33,455 bases of DNA from Deltaproteobacteria bacterium (GCA_030621515.1 JAUXHN010000026.1:1-33455); one strand, 5' to 3'. Shown: positions 1-8,802, counted from the first letter of the stretch. Notes: generated by a model not told the origin, from the sequence alone. Translations and numbers: made by a program.

Positions 1-18
1 AGGCTCTAAATAAGCGAA

Positions 19-41
19 AGCCCTGGGAAATTCCCAGGGCT
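19..41 (-). terminator. Hairpin downstream of the tRNA pair
   Basis: An 11-bp perfect inverted repeat (AGCCCTGGGAA / TTCCCAGGGCT, one-base centre) lies just 3' of tRNA-Asp on the minus strand. It is followed on that strand by only TTTC, so the stem is strong but the U-tract is weak. It probably ends or processes the tRNA transcript. Confidence 0.5.
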
Positions 42-47
42 CTCTTG

Positions 48-121
<74 letters not shown>

Positions 122-148
122 ATTTTTCAAGCATCGTATCTAGCAAAT

Positions 149-221
149 TGGGCGGAACAGGGCTTGAACCTGCGACTTCCGGCTTGTAAGGCCGGCGCTC
201 TTCCAACTGAGCTACCCGCCC
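149..221 (-). tRNA. tRNA-Val (anticodon TAC)
   Basis: The minus strand gives GGGCGGGTAGCTCAG at the 5' end (221). The acceptor closes with TCCGCCC (one G-T pair), the anticodon stem is CCGGC/GCCGG, and the loop CTTACAA places TAC at 188-186. The T-arm is CAGGTTCAAGCCCTG. The discriminator is A, followed by AT, so CCA is not encoded. It probably shares one transcript with the downstream tRNA-Asp, a common bacterial pairing. Confidence 0.95.
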
Positions 222-254
222 CGCCGTCTCCAAACAGGCCCCAAGAGCGACGGA

Positions 255-283
255 GATTTAGCATCGGCAAAGCAGGGTGTCAA
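255..283 (-). promoter_or_regulatory. Probable sigma-70 promoter of the tRNA pair
   Basis: The minus strand shows a perfect TTGACA (283-278), a 17-base spacer, and TAAATC (260-255) as a weak -10. The predicted start lies about 25 bases before tRNA-Val. The -10 matches only in part, but spacing and position fit. Confidence 0.5.
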
Positions 284-353
284 CTTCATTTCATCTCACG
301 ACGACAACACTCGCCTGTGGAAATTAAGAACAAAACATCTTTAAGGGATTGCC

Positions 354-381
354 TTGTTTTATGATAACGTGTATTCATAAT
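354..381 (+). promoter_or_regulatory. Probable parAB promoter
   Basis: TTGTTT (354-359), a 16-base spacer and CATAAT (376-381, 5 of 6 consensus) lie 36 bases before the parA ATG in an AT-rich stretch. Confidence 0.45.
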
Positions 382-417
382 ACCGTTGCGCGTATGCGCT
401 GAATATCATTAGAGAAA

Positions 418-1188
418 ATGGCTAATTGCCGCATCATTTCAGTTGCAAATCAAAAGGGCGGCGTGGGCAAGACCACGACGGCCGTCAACCTCGGTGCGTC
501 CCTCGCGGCTGCCGAGAAGACCGTGCTGCTGGTCGATCTGGATCCCCAGGCGAACGCGACTTCCGGGTTCGGAATCGAACCGGAAGATCTCAAGACCAGC
601 ACCTACGAGGTTCTCATCGGTCACGCCACCGCCGCTCAAACACTGGTGCCAAGCGGGATGGATTTTCTGGACGTGCTGCCCGCCAGCCGCGATCTCGCCG
701 GCGCGGAAATTGAGATCGTGAACACGGAACACCGGGAGTCCCTCATGCGCGAAGCCCTCGAACCTCTTCGCTCAAAGTACGACTTCATCATCATCGATTG
801 TCCGCCGTCCCTCGGGCTGCTCACCCTCAACGCCCTGTGCGCCGCCGATGCGGTCATCGTGCCGCTGCAGTGCGAGTACTACGCGCTGGAAGGGCTGTCG
901 CGCCTGATGGAAACCATCGACATACTGCGCCGGGATCTGAACCGGAACCTCGACGTGGACGGGATCCTCCTCACCATGTACGACGGCCGAAACAACCTCT
1001 CGACCCAGGTGGCCAACGAGGTCAGGAAGAACTTCGACGGTCGGGTTTTCGAGACGGTGATCCCGCGCAACGTTCGACTGTCGGAGTCCCCGTCGTTCGG
1101 CAAGCCGATCCTTATTTATGACGCGCGATCAAAGGGCGCCAGGCAATACCTGAAGCTGGCGCACGAATATCTGGAGATCAACCCGTGA
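418..1188 (+). CDS. parA: Chromosome-partitioning ATPase ParA (Soj)
   Basis: This 256-aa protein is a normal-length chromosomal ParA/Soj ATPase of the deviant Walker-A (MinD/ParA) superfamily. It would bind DNA non-specifically in the ATP form and move ParB-parS complexes apart. The deviant Walker A motif KGGVGKTTTAVNLG is at residues 14-27, the A' region DLDPQANAT follows near residue 41, and the Walker B-like IIIDCPPSLGLLTLNAL is near residue 126. The C-terminal half carries the family's typical TMYDGRNNLSTQV and VIPRNVRLSESPSFG. No N-terminal HTH is present, so it is the short chromosomal type, not a plasmid P1/F type. It begins with ATG at 418 behind a weak AGAGAAA. parB overlaps by four bases, implying translational coupling. 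Confidence 0.96.
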   Translation: MANCRIISVANQKGGVGKTTTAVNLGASLAAAEKTVLLVDLDPQANATSGFGIEPEDLKTSTYEVLIGHATAAQTLVPSGMDFLDVLPASRDLAGAEIEIVNTEHRESLMREALEPLRSKYDFIIIDCPPSLGLLTLNALCAADAVIVPLQCEYYALEGLSRLMETIDILRRDLNRNLDVDGILLTMYDGRNNLSTQVANEVRKNFDGRVFETVIPRNVRLSESPSFGKPILIYDARSKGARQYLKLAHEYLEINP

Positions 1189-2069
1189 CCGCCAGGACCA
1201 AGGGCACACAGCGTCGCGCTCTGGGCAAGGGACTCGGCGCTTTGATCCCCGGCGCCGGCTCGGGACCGAGGGGGGGCGCGGGATCGAGGGACTACTTCCT
1301 GTGCCCGATCGATCTGATCGTTCCGCAGCCCGACCAGCCGAGAAAACACTTCGACAAGGAGGCTCTGGATCAACTCGCCGCCAACATCCGCAAGGAGGGG
1401 CTCATCCAGGCCATAGTGGTGCGCAAGACCCAGGGAGGGTCATACGAGTTGATCGCCGGGGAACGACGCTGGAGAGCGGCCATGCTGGCGGGTCTCAAGG
1501 AGCTTCCGGTTATTATCAAGGACGTGAGCAGGGACAAGGCGTTCGAGCTTGCCCTGATAGAGAATTTACAGCGCGAGGATCTCAACCCCATCGAGGAGGC
1601 GGTTGCGTTTCGGCGGCTGATAGACGACCACGGTCACTCTCAGGCAGAGGTAGCCGCGCGCATCGGACGCGACCGTTCCAGCGTGAGCAACAGCCTGCGC
1701 CTCCTCAAGTTGCCCAATGAGGTCAAGGCGATGGTGCTCGACGGCAACCTCTCGGAGGGCCACGCGCGCGCGTTGCTCCAGGCCGGTTCTGCGAGGGCTC
1801 TGATTGGCCTCGCGAGGACGGTCGTCGCGCAAGGGTTATCGGTACGCGAAACAGAACGCCGGGCGAGAGCCCTGGCGCTCGGGTCCGACAAACCGAAGAA
1901 AACATCAAGCCCCCGCATGAGTCCCCAGGTCAGAAACCTCAGGGATCAACTGCAAAGAGCGCTGGGCGCCAGGGTGAAAATTGTCGACGTCAAGGGCAAG
2001 GGTCGCCTGGAGATTACCTACACGAGCTACGAGGAGCTCGACGGCATTCTGGACAAGATCCTGAAGTAG
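1185..2069 (+). CDS. parB: Chromosome-partitioning protein ParB
   Basis: This 294-aa ParB/Spo0J homologue starts at GTG 1185, inside the last codons of parA (GTGA overlap). The N-terminal stretch KGLGALIPG is the box that contacts ParA. The ParB/sulfiredoxin-like CTPase core follows: LIVPQPDQPRKHF, then ELIAGERRWRAAMLAG (the GERRWRA box), then ALIENLQREDLNPIEEA. A central HTH (HSQAEVAARIGRDRSSVSNSLRLLKLP) should read parS. The C-terminal part (LRDQLQRALGARVKI..GRLEITYTSYEELDGILDKIL) is the dimerisation segment. I saw no parS-like palindrome in the window. Its neighbours are not the usual rsmG/mnmG oriC genes, so closeness to the origin cannot be assumed. Confidence 0.95.
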   Translation: MTARTKGTQRRALGKGLGALIPGAGSGPRGGAGSRDYFLCPIDLIVPQPDQPRKHFDKEALDQLAANIRKEGLIQAIVVRKTQGGSYELIAGERRWRAAMLAGLKELPVIIKDVSRDKAFELALIENLQREDLNPIEEAVAFRRLIDDHGHSQAEVAARIGRDRSSVSNSLRLLKLPNEVKAMVLDGNLSEGHARALLQAGSARALIGLARTVVAQGLSVRETERRARALALGSDKPKKTSSPRMSPQVRNLRDQLQRALGARVKIVDVKGKGRLEITYTSYEELDGILDKILK

Positions 2070-2084
2070 ACTGAGTTTAGTCTA
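2067..2084. terminator. Small convergent hairpin holding both stop codons
   Basis: TAGACT-GAGTTT-AGTCTA forms a 6-bp stem with a 6-base loop. The parB stop codon TAG is at the left end of the stem and the gmd stop (TAG on the minus strand, 2084-2082) is at its right end. There is no T-tract on either side, so a terminator role is only possible. Confidence 0.25.
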
Positions 2085-3170
2085 GTCCTCCCGCAGACCA
2101 TCGACATTGTATTCGGAGGGATTCACACCTTCGACGAGGCGACGGGTGGCTTCCATGTCGGACGCGACCATCATCTTCACCAGTTCGTCAAAGCGCGTCT
2201 TCGGCTTCCACCCGAGCTTCTCGCGCGCTTTTGTGGAATCGCCGAGCAACATGTCGACCTCCGCAGGCCGGAAGTACCTGGAATCCACAGCCACCAGGAC
2301 GCGGCCGTCCTGTGTGGAGACACCCACCTCGTCTACCCCGGAGCCCCGCCACTCCAGCGGCATGCCGGCGGTGGCGAAGGCTATCTCGCAGAACGAACGG
2401 ACCGAGCGGGTCTCACCGGTGGAGATCACGAAGTCTCCCGGTTCGTCGTGTTGAAGGACCAGCCACATGGCCTCCACGTAGTCACCGGCGTACCCCCAGT
2501 CCCGCTTGGCGTCCATGTTTCCGAGGTAGAGCTTCTCCTGCAACCCGAACTTGATATGGGCTATGGCCCGGGTGATCTTGCGGGTGACAAATGTCTCTCC
2601 GCGACGCGGGGACTCGTGGTTGAACAGGATGCCGTTGGAGGCAAACAGGTTGTAGGACTCGCGGTAGTTCACCGTGATGTAATAGGCGTAGGCCTTGGCG
2701 CAGGCATACGGAGATCTGGGTCTGAACGGGGTATTCTCCGTCTGGGGAGACTCGACGACCTTTCCGAAAAGCTCCGACGAGGACGCCTGGTAGAAGCGGG
2801 TCTTGACGCCGGTCTCACGGATCGCCTCGAGCAGCCGCACGGTCCCCAGCCCGGACACCTCGCCGGTGTACTCGGGAACCTCGAAGCTGACGCCCACATG
2901 GGACTGCGCGCCAAGGTTGTAGATCTCGTCCGGCACGACCTTCCTCAGGATACGGTTGAGACTCGACGCGTCGTTCAGATCTCCGTAGTGCATGACGAAT
3001 CGCCGATCCTTGGAGTGGGGATCCTGGTAGATGTGATCCACGCGCTTGGTGTTGAACAGCGACGAGCGCCGCTTCACGCCGTGCACGTCGTATCCCTTTG
3101 AAAGCAGCAGCTCGGCCAGGTAGGAACCGTCCTGTCCGGTGATGCCGGTGATGAGTGCCTTTCTTGCCAT
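2082..3170 (-). CDS. gmd: GDP-mannose 4,6-dehydratase
   Basis: This 362-aa enzyme of the extended short-chain dehydrogenase (NDP-sugar) family converts GDP-D-mannose to GDP-4-keto-6-deoxymannose, the precursor of fucose, rhamnose-D and related sugars in surface glycans. The Rossmann motif [14 protein letters not shown] spans residues 9-22. The catalytic residues appear as Ser-131/Glu-133 in SSELFGK and Tyr-155/Lys-159 in [14 protein letters not shown] hallmarks [15 protein letters not shown] and [18 protein letters not shown] are intact and length is normal. AAGGA sits 9 bases before the ATG. It lies 68 bases downstream of a methyltransferase on the same strand and probably shares its transcript. 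No fucose synthase or glycosyltransferase lies in the window. Confidence 0.97.
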   Translation of the reverse strand: MARKALITGITGQDGSYLAELLLSKGYDVHGVKRRSSLFNTKRVDHIYQDPHSKDRRFVMHYGDLNDASSLNRILRKVVPDEIYNLGAQSHVGVSFEVPEYTGEVSGLGTVRLLEAIRETGVKTRFYQASSSELFGKVVESPQTENTPFRPRSPYACAKAYAYYITVNYRESYNLFASNGILFNHESPRRGETFVTRKITRAIAHIKFGLQEKLYLGNMDAKRDWGYAGDYVEAMWLVLQHDEPGDFVISTGETRSVRSFCEIAFATAGMPLEWRGSGVDEVGVSTQDGRVLVAVDSRYFRPAEVDMLLGDSTKAREKLGWKPKTRFDELVKMMVASDMEATRRLVEGVNPSEYNVDGLRED

Positions 3171-3238
3171 CTGAATAGTCCTTTTCTTTCAAGAACCCAG
3201 GATACGCGATCGGGCGTACCCCCTGTGCACAACCTTTA

Positions 3239-4090
3239 TCATCTCAACGTTTTCTTTTTCAACTCCACGGTCATCATTGACGCGAGCAGTCTCCGGACCC
3301 CACCCAGCATCTCCTCCGCGCGGGCGACGAGCGGGAATAACGCGGCCGGCGCAATCCCCCTGTAGGACAGGCCGCCCGAAAGAAGGTAGAGCAAAATAGT
3401 GTGGGGCTCCACCCCCACGATCTCCAGGTCGGGAAAGCGTCGTTCGAACTCGTGCCGGTCGCGCACGAACACTATCCACGGCAGGGCATCGTTGGCCGTC
3501 GACATGGCCCTGCGGCCTTCGAGTTCCCAGTTCTCCGCGCCCGGGTCGAACGGTTCGTGGTGCAGGCGAGTGTAGATGACCCTGGACAACGGCGATACGA
3601 ACGGCTCGATCATGACGCATCGACCACCGGGAGTGAGCACCCTTTGCGCCTCTTCGAAAAAAGCTCCCACGTCGCCGAGATGATGCAGGACGTTGAGCAT
3701 GAAGACGGCGCCCACGGCACCGTCGCCAAAGGGCATCTCGAGCGCCGATGCCACCATGTCCACCTGCGCTCCGGCCCGAACATCCATCGTCACGAGCCCG
3801 TCAACCATTTCATCGAGGAACCCTCCGCCGGAACCTATCTCCAGCCTGATGCCCTCCGGCGCCGCCCTGTCGGCCCGCTCGAATCGGCGATAGTAGTGGG
3901 CATACAGCCGGCGCAAGAACGGCTTGTTCCTGATGAGCTCACGGTGAAGTCGCGTGGCCTGCGGCGAATCGAGATCGATCCCTTCGGAGCGCGGATCGGC
4001 CAGCAAGGATTTGAGCAACTCGGGGAGCATCTTGTCGATCTTTCTGTGCGTAACTTCAAATTCATACGAATTTTGACCATTTGGCAACAC
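3239..4090 (-). CDS. Class I SAM-dependent methyltransferase
   Basis: This protein of up to 283 aa contains a class I SAM-methyltransferase fold of the Methyltransf_11 type. Motif I is RLEIGSGGGFLDEM, the acidic turn VTMDVRAGAQVDMV follows, and then the post-I region GAVFMLNVLHHLGDVGAFFEEAQRVLTPGGRCVMIEPF. The C-terminal part (SPLSRVIYTRLHHEPFDP...) has the look of enzymes acting on lipids, quinones or glycans, but no substrate can be read from sequence. Start is uncertain. GTG at 4090 has no clear ribosome-binding site and overlaps the divergent promoter at 4073-4101. The internal ATG at 4030 (MLPELLKSLLADPR) is an alternative. Proximity to gmd makes a sugar-modifying role possible but unproven. 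Confidence 0.82.
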   Translation of the reverse strand: MLPNGQNSYEFEVTHRKIDKMLPELLKSLLADPRSEGIDLDSPQATRLHRELIRNKPFLRRLYAHYYRRFERADRAAPEGIRLEIGSGGGFLDEMVDGLVTMDVRAGAQVDMVASALEMPFGDGAVGAVFMLNVLHHLGDVGAFFEEAQRVLTPGGRCVMIEPFVSPLSRVIYTRLHHEPFDPGAENWELEGRRAMSTANDALPWIVFVRDRHEFERRFPDLEIVGVEPHTILLYLLSGGLSYRGIAPAALFPLVARAEEMLGGVRRLLASMMTVELKKKTLR

Positions 4091-4101
4091 GGGTCTATGT
4101 T
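4073..4101 (+). promoter_or_regulatory. Promoter of the lipoprotein gene at 4136
   Basis: TTGACC (4073-4078), a 17-base spacer and TATGTT (4096-4101) form a good sigma-70-like promoter, with a start about 28 bases before the chosen ATG. It overlaps the 5' end of the divergent methyltransferase gene. Confidence 0.55.
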
Positions 4102-4135
4102 GAATCAGTATTTGATGGACTGAATGGAGACCAGA

Positions 4136-4693
4136 ATGTCACGCTTTTTCACCATTTTTCTCCTCATGGCGGCTCTTGTGAGCCTCGCCGGATGCGGAGG
4201 CGCTTTCAAGACCGGTGACTCCTGGGACCCCAAGGAGTCCCGACTGTTCGACGACGGGGTCGACCTGCTACAGGACATCTCCAAGCTCTCCGGACAGTGG
4301 GAATACCAGGCGGAACAGGAACTGGAAGCCCGGACCCATCTGGCCGACATGGTGGCCGTCGTCAACGTCCTGTCTGTGCAGACAAACGAGGACCTCGAAG
4401 GGAACGAATCCAAGAAGATCGAAGCCAGAATAGAAGACTTAATTTACGGCGACGCCCCCGGCAACGATCTGGCCCTGAAATCAAGCTCGAACTCTCTGGG
4501 CTATTCCCTGATACTCCGGCATGAGCAGCACCTGGTGGGAAAGTACATCGTCTTCATGAGGTGGTTTACGCAGGATGACAAATCCCTGGGCCATCACTTT
4601 CACCTCTCACCGGCCTCGGGCAAGCTGGAAAAAGTCGTCCGCAAATTGCTGAAGGCGCGAATAAAAGAAGAGGACATCCAGGGCGTCAAGTGA
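4136..4693 (+). CDS. Uncharacterised lipoprotein, 185 aa
   Basis: The protein starts with a short basic segment and a hydrophobic stretch ending in the lipobox LAGC (Cys at residue 20), so it should be lipid-anchored by signal peptidase II. The mature part is hydrophilic, with no domain I can name. Two regions stand out: a Trp/Gln/Glu-rich helix (LSGQWEYQAEQELEARTHLADMV) and the later segment HHFHLSPASGKLEKVVRKLLKARI. I chose ATG 4136 over ATG 4124 because GGAGA (4126-4130) then sits five bases upstream, whereas for the first ATG it would lie inside the coding sequence. It has its own promoter and converges on the thiol-disulfide lipoprotein. Function unknown. Confidence 0.8.
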   Translation: MSRFFTIFLLMAALVSLAGCGGAFKTGDSWDPKESRLFDDGVDLLQDISKLSGQWEYQAEQELEARTHLADMVAVVNVLSVQTNEDLEGNESKKIEARIEDLIYGDAPGNDLALKSSSNSLGYSLILRHEQHLVGKYIVFMRWFTQDDKSLGHHFHLSPASGKLEKVVRKLLKARIKEEDIQGVK

Positions 4694-4719
4694 GGCCGTC
4701 AGGGCGGGCACGGGGACCA

Positions 4720-4741
4720 GGGCGCACACGCAGGTGCGCCC
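4720..4741. terminator. GC-rich hairpin between convergent genes
   Basis: GGGCGCAC (4720-4727) and GTGCGCCC (4734-4741) form a perfect 8-bp stem with a 6-base loop, exactly adjacent to the minus-strand stop at 4744-4742 and 26 bases past the plus-strand stop. No U-tract is seen, so it may work only as a 3'-end stabiliser or with Rho. Confidence 0.4.
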
Positions 4742-6469
4742 CTACTCGGCCTTCTTTTCAGGGGCGGGCTTGGGGGGCTCGACCTTCTTGACCTCGACCT
4801 TGGGCCTCTTGGCGGCGCCGCCACTGGGACCGCAGGAGCCCGCGGGAAGAGCCTTGCCGGGAGCGGCGGGCGGGCCCGAGAGGGTTTTCTCACAACCCGC
4901 TACGCCCTCGTTCTTCTCGCAGAAGGCGACCTTGATGCCCTCGGCGTCGCGACCGCGCATCTCGAACTTGTTGTTGAGCAGCCAGTTGGGGGACCCGGTG
5001 ATCCCGAGATCGCTCGCCAGCTTGTAAGAGGCGCCCAGCAATTCATTGCCCTCGTCACCGTCTAAGCACTTCTTGATGACGTCGACCCGGATGCCGTCCT
5101 TGGCGCACGCTTCCCACGAGCCTGGTTCTTCCTTGCCACGGTTCTCTGTCCAGGCCTTGTTGCGGCAAAGCACGTAATCCATGAACTTGTAGTTCCTGCC
5201 GTAGTACTTCTGCGCGCAGATCTGGCGGATATTCTCGTCGACCTCGCCCTGGCCGTGCATGGAGGTCAGCTTGCCGTCGATGTTGCGGCCGATGAACTCG
5301 ACCGACATATCGAACTTCCTGCGATCCTTGCCGAAGTTGGCGATGACCTCTTCCAGGGCGTCGACGGTGCGCACACCGTAGGGACACTGGCTCATGACGA
5401 AGACGTGAATCTTGTTTTTGATCTCTTCGCGACAAACCCTCTTGTCCTTGCAGCTCTCGTCCTCGCAGTCGACCTTGCCGTTGCCGGTGTTGTCCACGCC
5501 GTCGTCACAGACCTCGGCGGTGGGATCCCAATTGCGGCCGAGCGGGTAGACGTAGTCTTCGCTGCCTTCCATTTTCTTCAGACGCCTCTTGAGGCGCTTG
5601 TAGCCCGCCTCTTCCTTCTCGACCGTGGGTCCGAAGACCGCGATGGGGAGGAAGTTCTCCTTGGACTTCTCGAACAGGGCCTTGCCCTCCGCATCGGAGT
5701 AGTCGAACTCCTTGATTTCGGCGCCCTCGAAAGTGTGAGTGATGAAGGCGAGGAATCGTTTGGGGTCGCATCCGCGGCCCTCACAGCGCTTGTCGGCGAC
5801 CACGGTCACTGGAACCTTGACCGGAGCGGGGATGTCGGCACAGTACTTGGGCTTCTCTTCCTTGAACTTGGCGCAGATGGCGCGACCGAAGGACGACTCC
5901 GAACGACCGCCGCGATAGGGCTCGCCCGCGAGGAAGATGGTGGGGCTTCCGGTAGCCTTCTTCTCCTGGGATTTCTTGTTGGACTCCCGGAGAAGGTCCT
6001 TGCCCTCGTCGCCCTCGTAACAAGACTTCATCTTCTTCTTGTCGATCTTGGCGGCATCGGCACATTTCTCCCATCCCTCGGGGATCTTGCGCCAGTCCTC
6101 GTTTTGGCACTTGAGGAAGCTGACCCACTGATCGAAATCACCGTGCTTGGAGGCGCACAGTTGAAGGATGTTGCCCTGAACCTCGGCCTCGCCGTGCATG
6201 GATGTCAACTCTCCATCCTTCTCACGGCCGATGTACTCCACGTGGAAGTCGATGTTCTCGCCCATTTTTTCAAGCACCGGGATGATGGCCTGCAGGACCT
6301 TCACGCCGAAGGGGCATTTGGACATGATGTGAAAATCGAGACTGATCTTTTCGGAAACGGCCGATTTCTCGTCGCCGTCCTTGTCGCCCTCACCATCCTT
6401 TGTCTCGCCGCATCCGACGACCAGGAAAAGGCCCAGAGCCACTACCAGAAGTTTGATCATTGTTTTCAT
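4742..6469 (-). CDS. Duplicated GILT/DsbA-like thiol-disulfide lipoprotein
   Basis: This is a 575-aa lipoprotein (lipobox LVVGC, Cys-20) with two thioredoxin-fold halves. Each half has a Cys-Pro-aromatic-Gly site (CPFG at Cys-52, CPYG at Cys-362). After 40-43 residues each has the signature HGxxEVxxNxxxxC (His-92 to Cys-105, His-405 to Cys-418), and later a cis-Pro-type TGSP. The second signature closely follows the GILT pattern CQHGX2ECX2NX4C, with the Cys after Glu replaced by Val. Only one Cys is left at the active site, so it resembles a monothiol enzyme. Between the halves is a MopE-like acidic motif (EVCDDGVDNTGNGKVDCEDESC, near residues 330-350). The C-terminus is Pro/Lys/Glu-rich. ATG 6469 has AAGGAAGGAA upstream; an in-frame TTG at 6475 is less likely. 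Probably periplasmic or outer-membrane redox; substrate unknown. Confidence 0.8.
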   Translation of the reverse strand: MKTMIKLLVVALGLFLVVGCGETKDGEGDKDGDEKSAVSEKISLDFHIMSKCPFGVKVLQAIIPVLEKMGENIDFHVEYIGREKDGELTSMHGEAEVQGNILQLCASKHGDFDQWVSFLKCQNEDWRKIPEGWEKCADAAKIDKKKMKSCYEGDEGKDLLRESNKKSQEKKATGSPTIFLAGEPYRGGRSESSFGRAICAKFKEEKPKYCADIPAPVKVPVTVVADKRCEGRGCDPKRFLAFITHTFEGAEIKEFDYSDAEGKALFEKSKENFLPIAVFGPTVEKEEAGYKRLKRRLKKMEGSEDYVYPLGRNWDPTAEVCDDGVDNTGNGKVDCEDESCKDKRVCREEIKNKIHVFVMSQCPYGVRTVDALEEVIANFGKDRRKFDMSVEFIGRNIDGKLTSMHGQGEVDENIRQICAQKYYGRNYKFMDYVLCRNKAWTENRGKEEPGSWEACAKDGIRVDVIKKCLDGDEGNELLGASYKLASDLGITGSPNWLLNNKFEMRGRDAEGIKVAFCEKNEGVAGCEKTLSGPPAAPGKALPAGSCGPSGGAAKRPKVEVKKVEPPKPAPEKKAE

Positions 6470-6558
6470 TGACAATTCCTTCCTTGACTACAATGTACGC
6501 AACATCATCAGTGCTGGTACTTTTATCCATTACGTTGAAAAATGAACAATGCAGTCCT

Positions 6559-6584
6559 TTAATAGCATCCCGGTAACGTGTCAA
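6559..6584 (-). promoter_or_regulatory. Weak promoter candidate before the thiol lipoprotein
   Basis: The minus strand carries a perfect TTGACA (6584-6579), with TATTAA (6564-6559) only 14 bases downstream. The short spacer makes this doubtful. Nothing else clear is present in the 135-base gap 6470-6604. Confidence 0.2.
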
Positions 6585-6604
6585 GAACCACAATGGGGTC
6601 GGAG

Positions 6605-8707
6605 CTATTCCGAAGTCTGCTCTTTTATCCTGCGCCAGGGGGGTACACGGCCGTCAAACGCCCACAGACCCGTTTCCAGAGCAACGTACAGGGCGCGTGC
6701 CAGGACAATCTGCGACTTGCCGGCGGCAGTGGCAAGTTCCCTGACCGTAAGCCAATCGCTTACCGACCTTATCTTCTCGGCAATCTCCGTGGGAAAATTG
6801 AGGCGGTCGATCAATTCCGGCATGATCGGGGTCGGCGCGACCAGGCAGGAGCCCATCTCATCGAGCACCATAGCCGCATTTATGTCCTGAACATCCCGCA
6901 GCACCTTCTCCTTGACGAATCTGAACGGGTTGATGGACAACTCGAGCACACCCGACCGACATTCGGCGCCGCGATAATACTCGTAGTTGCCCTCCCTCCA
7001 ACCCATCAATTCCTCCAATCTTGACAGAACCTGATCCTTTATATGCCCGAAAAGACCGACTGCGGTGAGCATCCCCAGGGCGATGAGGGTGTCGCCCATG
7101 TGCCCGTTGAACTTGGGGAGAAGAGCCAGCGCCATTTCGAGCTCCATCCGGTCGATGACCCCCTTCTCGACCAGGAACTCGCCGAGTAGCTCCTTGGAGT
7201 CGTTGGATCCCACGTAAATCGGATTGCCGTCGACGAGGTAGACCTCCTTGCGCCGCTGGCCGTTCTGACACACGAAGAGCCCGGACTCCCTCCTGGCTGC
7301 AAGGGTCAGCAGCACCTCCGTGGGAACCTCCATCTCCAGGAAACCGCGCCTGTCGGGGGTGGCCACATCGTTCACATCGCAGGTAGGAGTGTAAACCGGG
7401 AGATGACGCGCGAGCTCCGGGAAGTCGTTCGACGGGTGGAACTGATGTCCGTCCACCGATATCTCTGTCTGGGGCCCGATCCTGTCAGAGTAAATCAACT
7501 CGATGATGTGCGCGTAAGATGTGGGGCCGATGGTCAACCCCTCGGCTATCCTCGCCAGATATCGACCCTCCGACCGGAATGACTCGCTCTCGGTGGTGAT
7601 CGGTGTTCCGTCGAGTTCTTCGGGCGGTTCCACCTCCAATCCCGCAAAACGGTTGGTCAGATCGAGGCCGTCTGTCCTGGCATCGAGGATGGTTTCCGTC
7701 ACCAGCTCGTTTGCGGTGATCGGTGTCCTCTCGCGCATGGAATCGGGAGTGGAGCTCTTTTGATCTCGCAGATCGACAGCGCGCCGGACCAGCTTGCCCA
7801 GATCCTCCGGGGACACCTCCCGACCGGTGGATACGAGAAACTCCGAAAGCCTGTCGGCGAACTGCACCGCTGACTGGTATCGATCCGACGGCTTCTTGGC
7901 AAGCGCGCCTCGGAGTATCTCCATCACGCCGCCGGAGATCCGTTCCGCGTTGTTGTCGAGGACCTCAGTTCGACCGTCCCGGATATTCAGCATCACGCTG
8001 AGCCGGCTGTTCCCCGAAAAGAGCTTTCGCCCTATGAGGAGTTCCGACAGCACCACTCCTGCGGAGTAGACATCCGATCGTCGATCGACCTTGCTTCCCT
8101 CGACCTGCTCCGGCGCCATGTATCCAAATTTACCCTTGGCGATGAACTTGATGGGCCTGTACCTGTCCGAATCGATCTGGGCGATACCGAAGTCCCCGAT
8201 CTTCACGTTTCCATCGACGGACAGGTAAATGTTCGAAGGCGAAAAATCCCTGTGAACCACCGCCATCGGAATCCCGTTCACGTCCTTCAACCGGTGTACG
8301 TATTCCAGGCCGGTCAGACACTCGATGATGATCCGGATGGCGATCGCCTCGTGATCTTCTCCCCATGGAAACAGGCGCCTGGAAAACCTCCAGCAGTCGA
8401 GCCCCTCGACATATTCCATGACCATGTACGCCTGGCCGTCCATCTCGCCGAAACCGTGGATCTTGACCACGTTGGGGTGGTTCATCTGCGCGGCGAGCTG
8501 GGCCTCGTTGATGAACATGGCCAGGAACCATCGATCCCTGCAGAGCTCGGGCAGGATGCGTTTAATGACGATCGGCTTCTCGTCCGGCGATGAACCTATC
8601 TGCCTGCCGAGAAAGATCTCGGCCATTCCGCCGTGGGCAAGCTTGGAGATCAACTCGTACGGGCCAAAGGGAGCTTGCGCCGTCTCGTTGGAAAAACCGG
8701 TATTCAA
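6605..8707 (-). CDS. Ser/Thr protein kinase with C-terminal DUF4388-like region
   Basis: This 700-aa protein opens directly with a Hanks-type kinase domain. The Gly-loop LAHGGMAEIFLG is at residues 23-34, the ATP-binding Lys is in VIKR (49), the catalytic loop is HRDFSPSN (152-159), DFG is at 172-174, and MAPE is at 197-200. HRDFSP replaces the usual HRDLKP. This Ser variant is common in myxobacterial-type kinases. A linker of about 150 residues follows, then a region typical of DUF4388/PATAN proteins (SGLFVCQNGQRRKEVYLVDG.. with a FLVEKGVIDRMELEMAL helical part), often found in gliding or signalling proteins. No membrane segment is seen, so it should be cytoplasmic. The TTG start at 8707 is supported by AAGGA six bases upstream. 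Target unknown. Confidence 0.9.
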   Translation of the reverse strand: MNTGFSNETAQAPFGPYELISKLAHGGMAEIFLGRQIGSSPDEKPIVIKRILPELCRDRWFLAMFINEAQLAAQMNHPNVVKIHGFGEMDGQAYMVMEYVEGLDCWRFSRRLFPWGEDHEAIAIRIIIECLTGLEYVHRLKDVNGIPMAVVHRDFSPSNIYLSVDGNVKIGDFGIAQIDSDRYRPIKFIAKGKFGYMAPEQVEGSKVDRRSDVYSAGVVLSELLIGRKLFSGNSRLSVMLNIRDGRTEVLDNNAERISGGVMEILRGALAKKPSDRYQSAVQFADRLSEFLVSTGREVSPEDLGKLVRRAVDLRDQKSSTPDSMRERTPITANELVTETILDARTDGLDLTNRFAGLEVEPPEELDGTPITTESESFRSEGRYLARIAEGLTIGPTSYAHIIELIYSDRIGPQTEISVDGHQFHPSNDFPELARHLPVYTPTCDVNDVATPDRRGFLEMEVPTEVLLTLAARRESGLFVCQNGQRRKEVYLVDGNPIYVGSNDSKELLGEFLVEKGVIDRMELEMALALLPKFNGHMGDTLIALGMLTAVGLFGHIKDQVLSRLEELMGWREGNYEYYRGAECRSGVLELSINPFRFVKEKVLRDVQDINAAMVLDEMGSCLVAPTPIMPELIDRLNFPTEIAEKIRSVSDWLTVRELATAAGKSQIVLARALYVALETGLWAFDGRVPPWRRIKEQTSE

Positions 8708-8802
8708 CAGGAATCCTTCACAACTATTTATTCACATCTGATGGTCAAACCAGGCATACATTTCGATTCGCTGTTATTGACCTTAACTGGAAGTAAAATT
8801 GT

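Noticed and set aside
5255-6472. 405-residue plus-strand open frame opposite the thiol lipoprotein
   Set aside because: Leu/Val/Asp-rich mirror of a real gene with conserved motifs on the minus strand.
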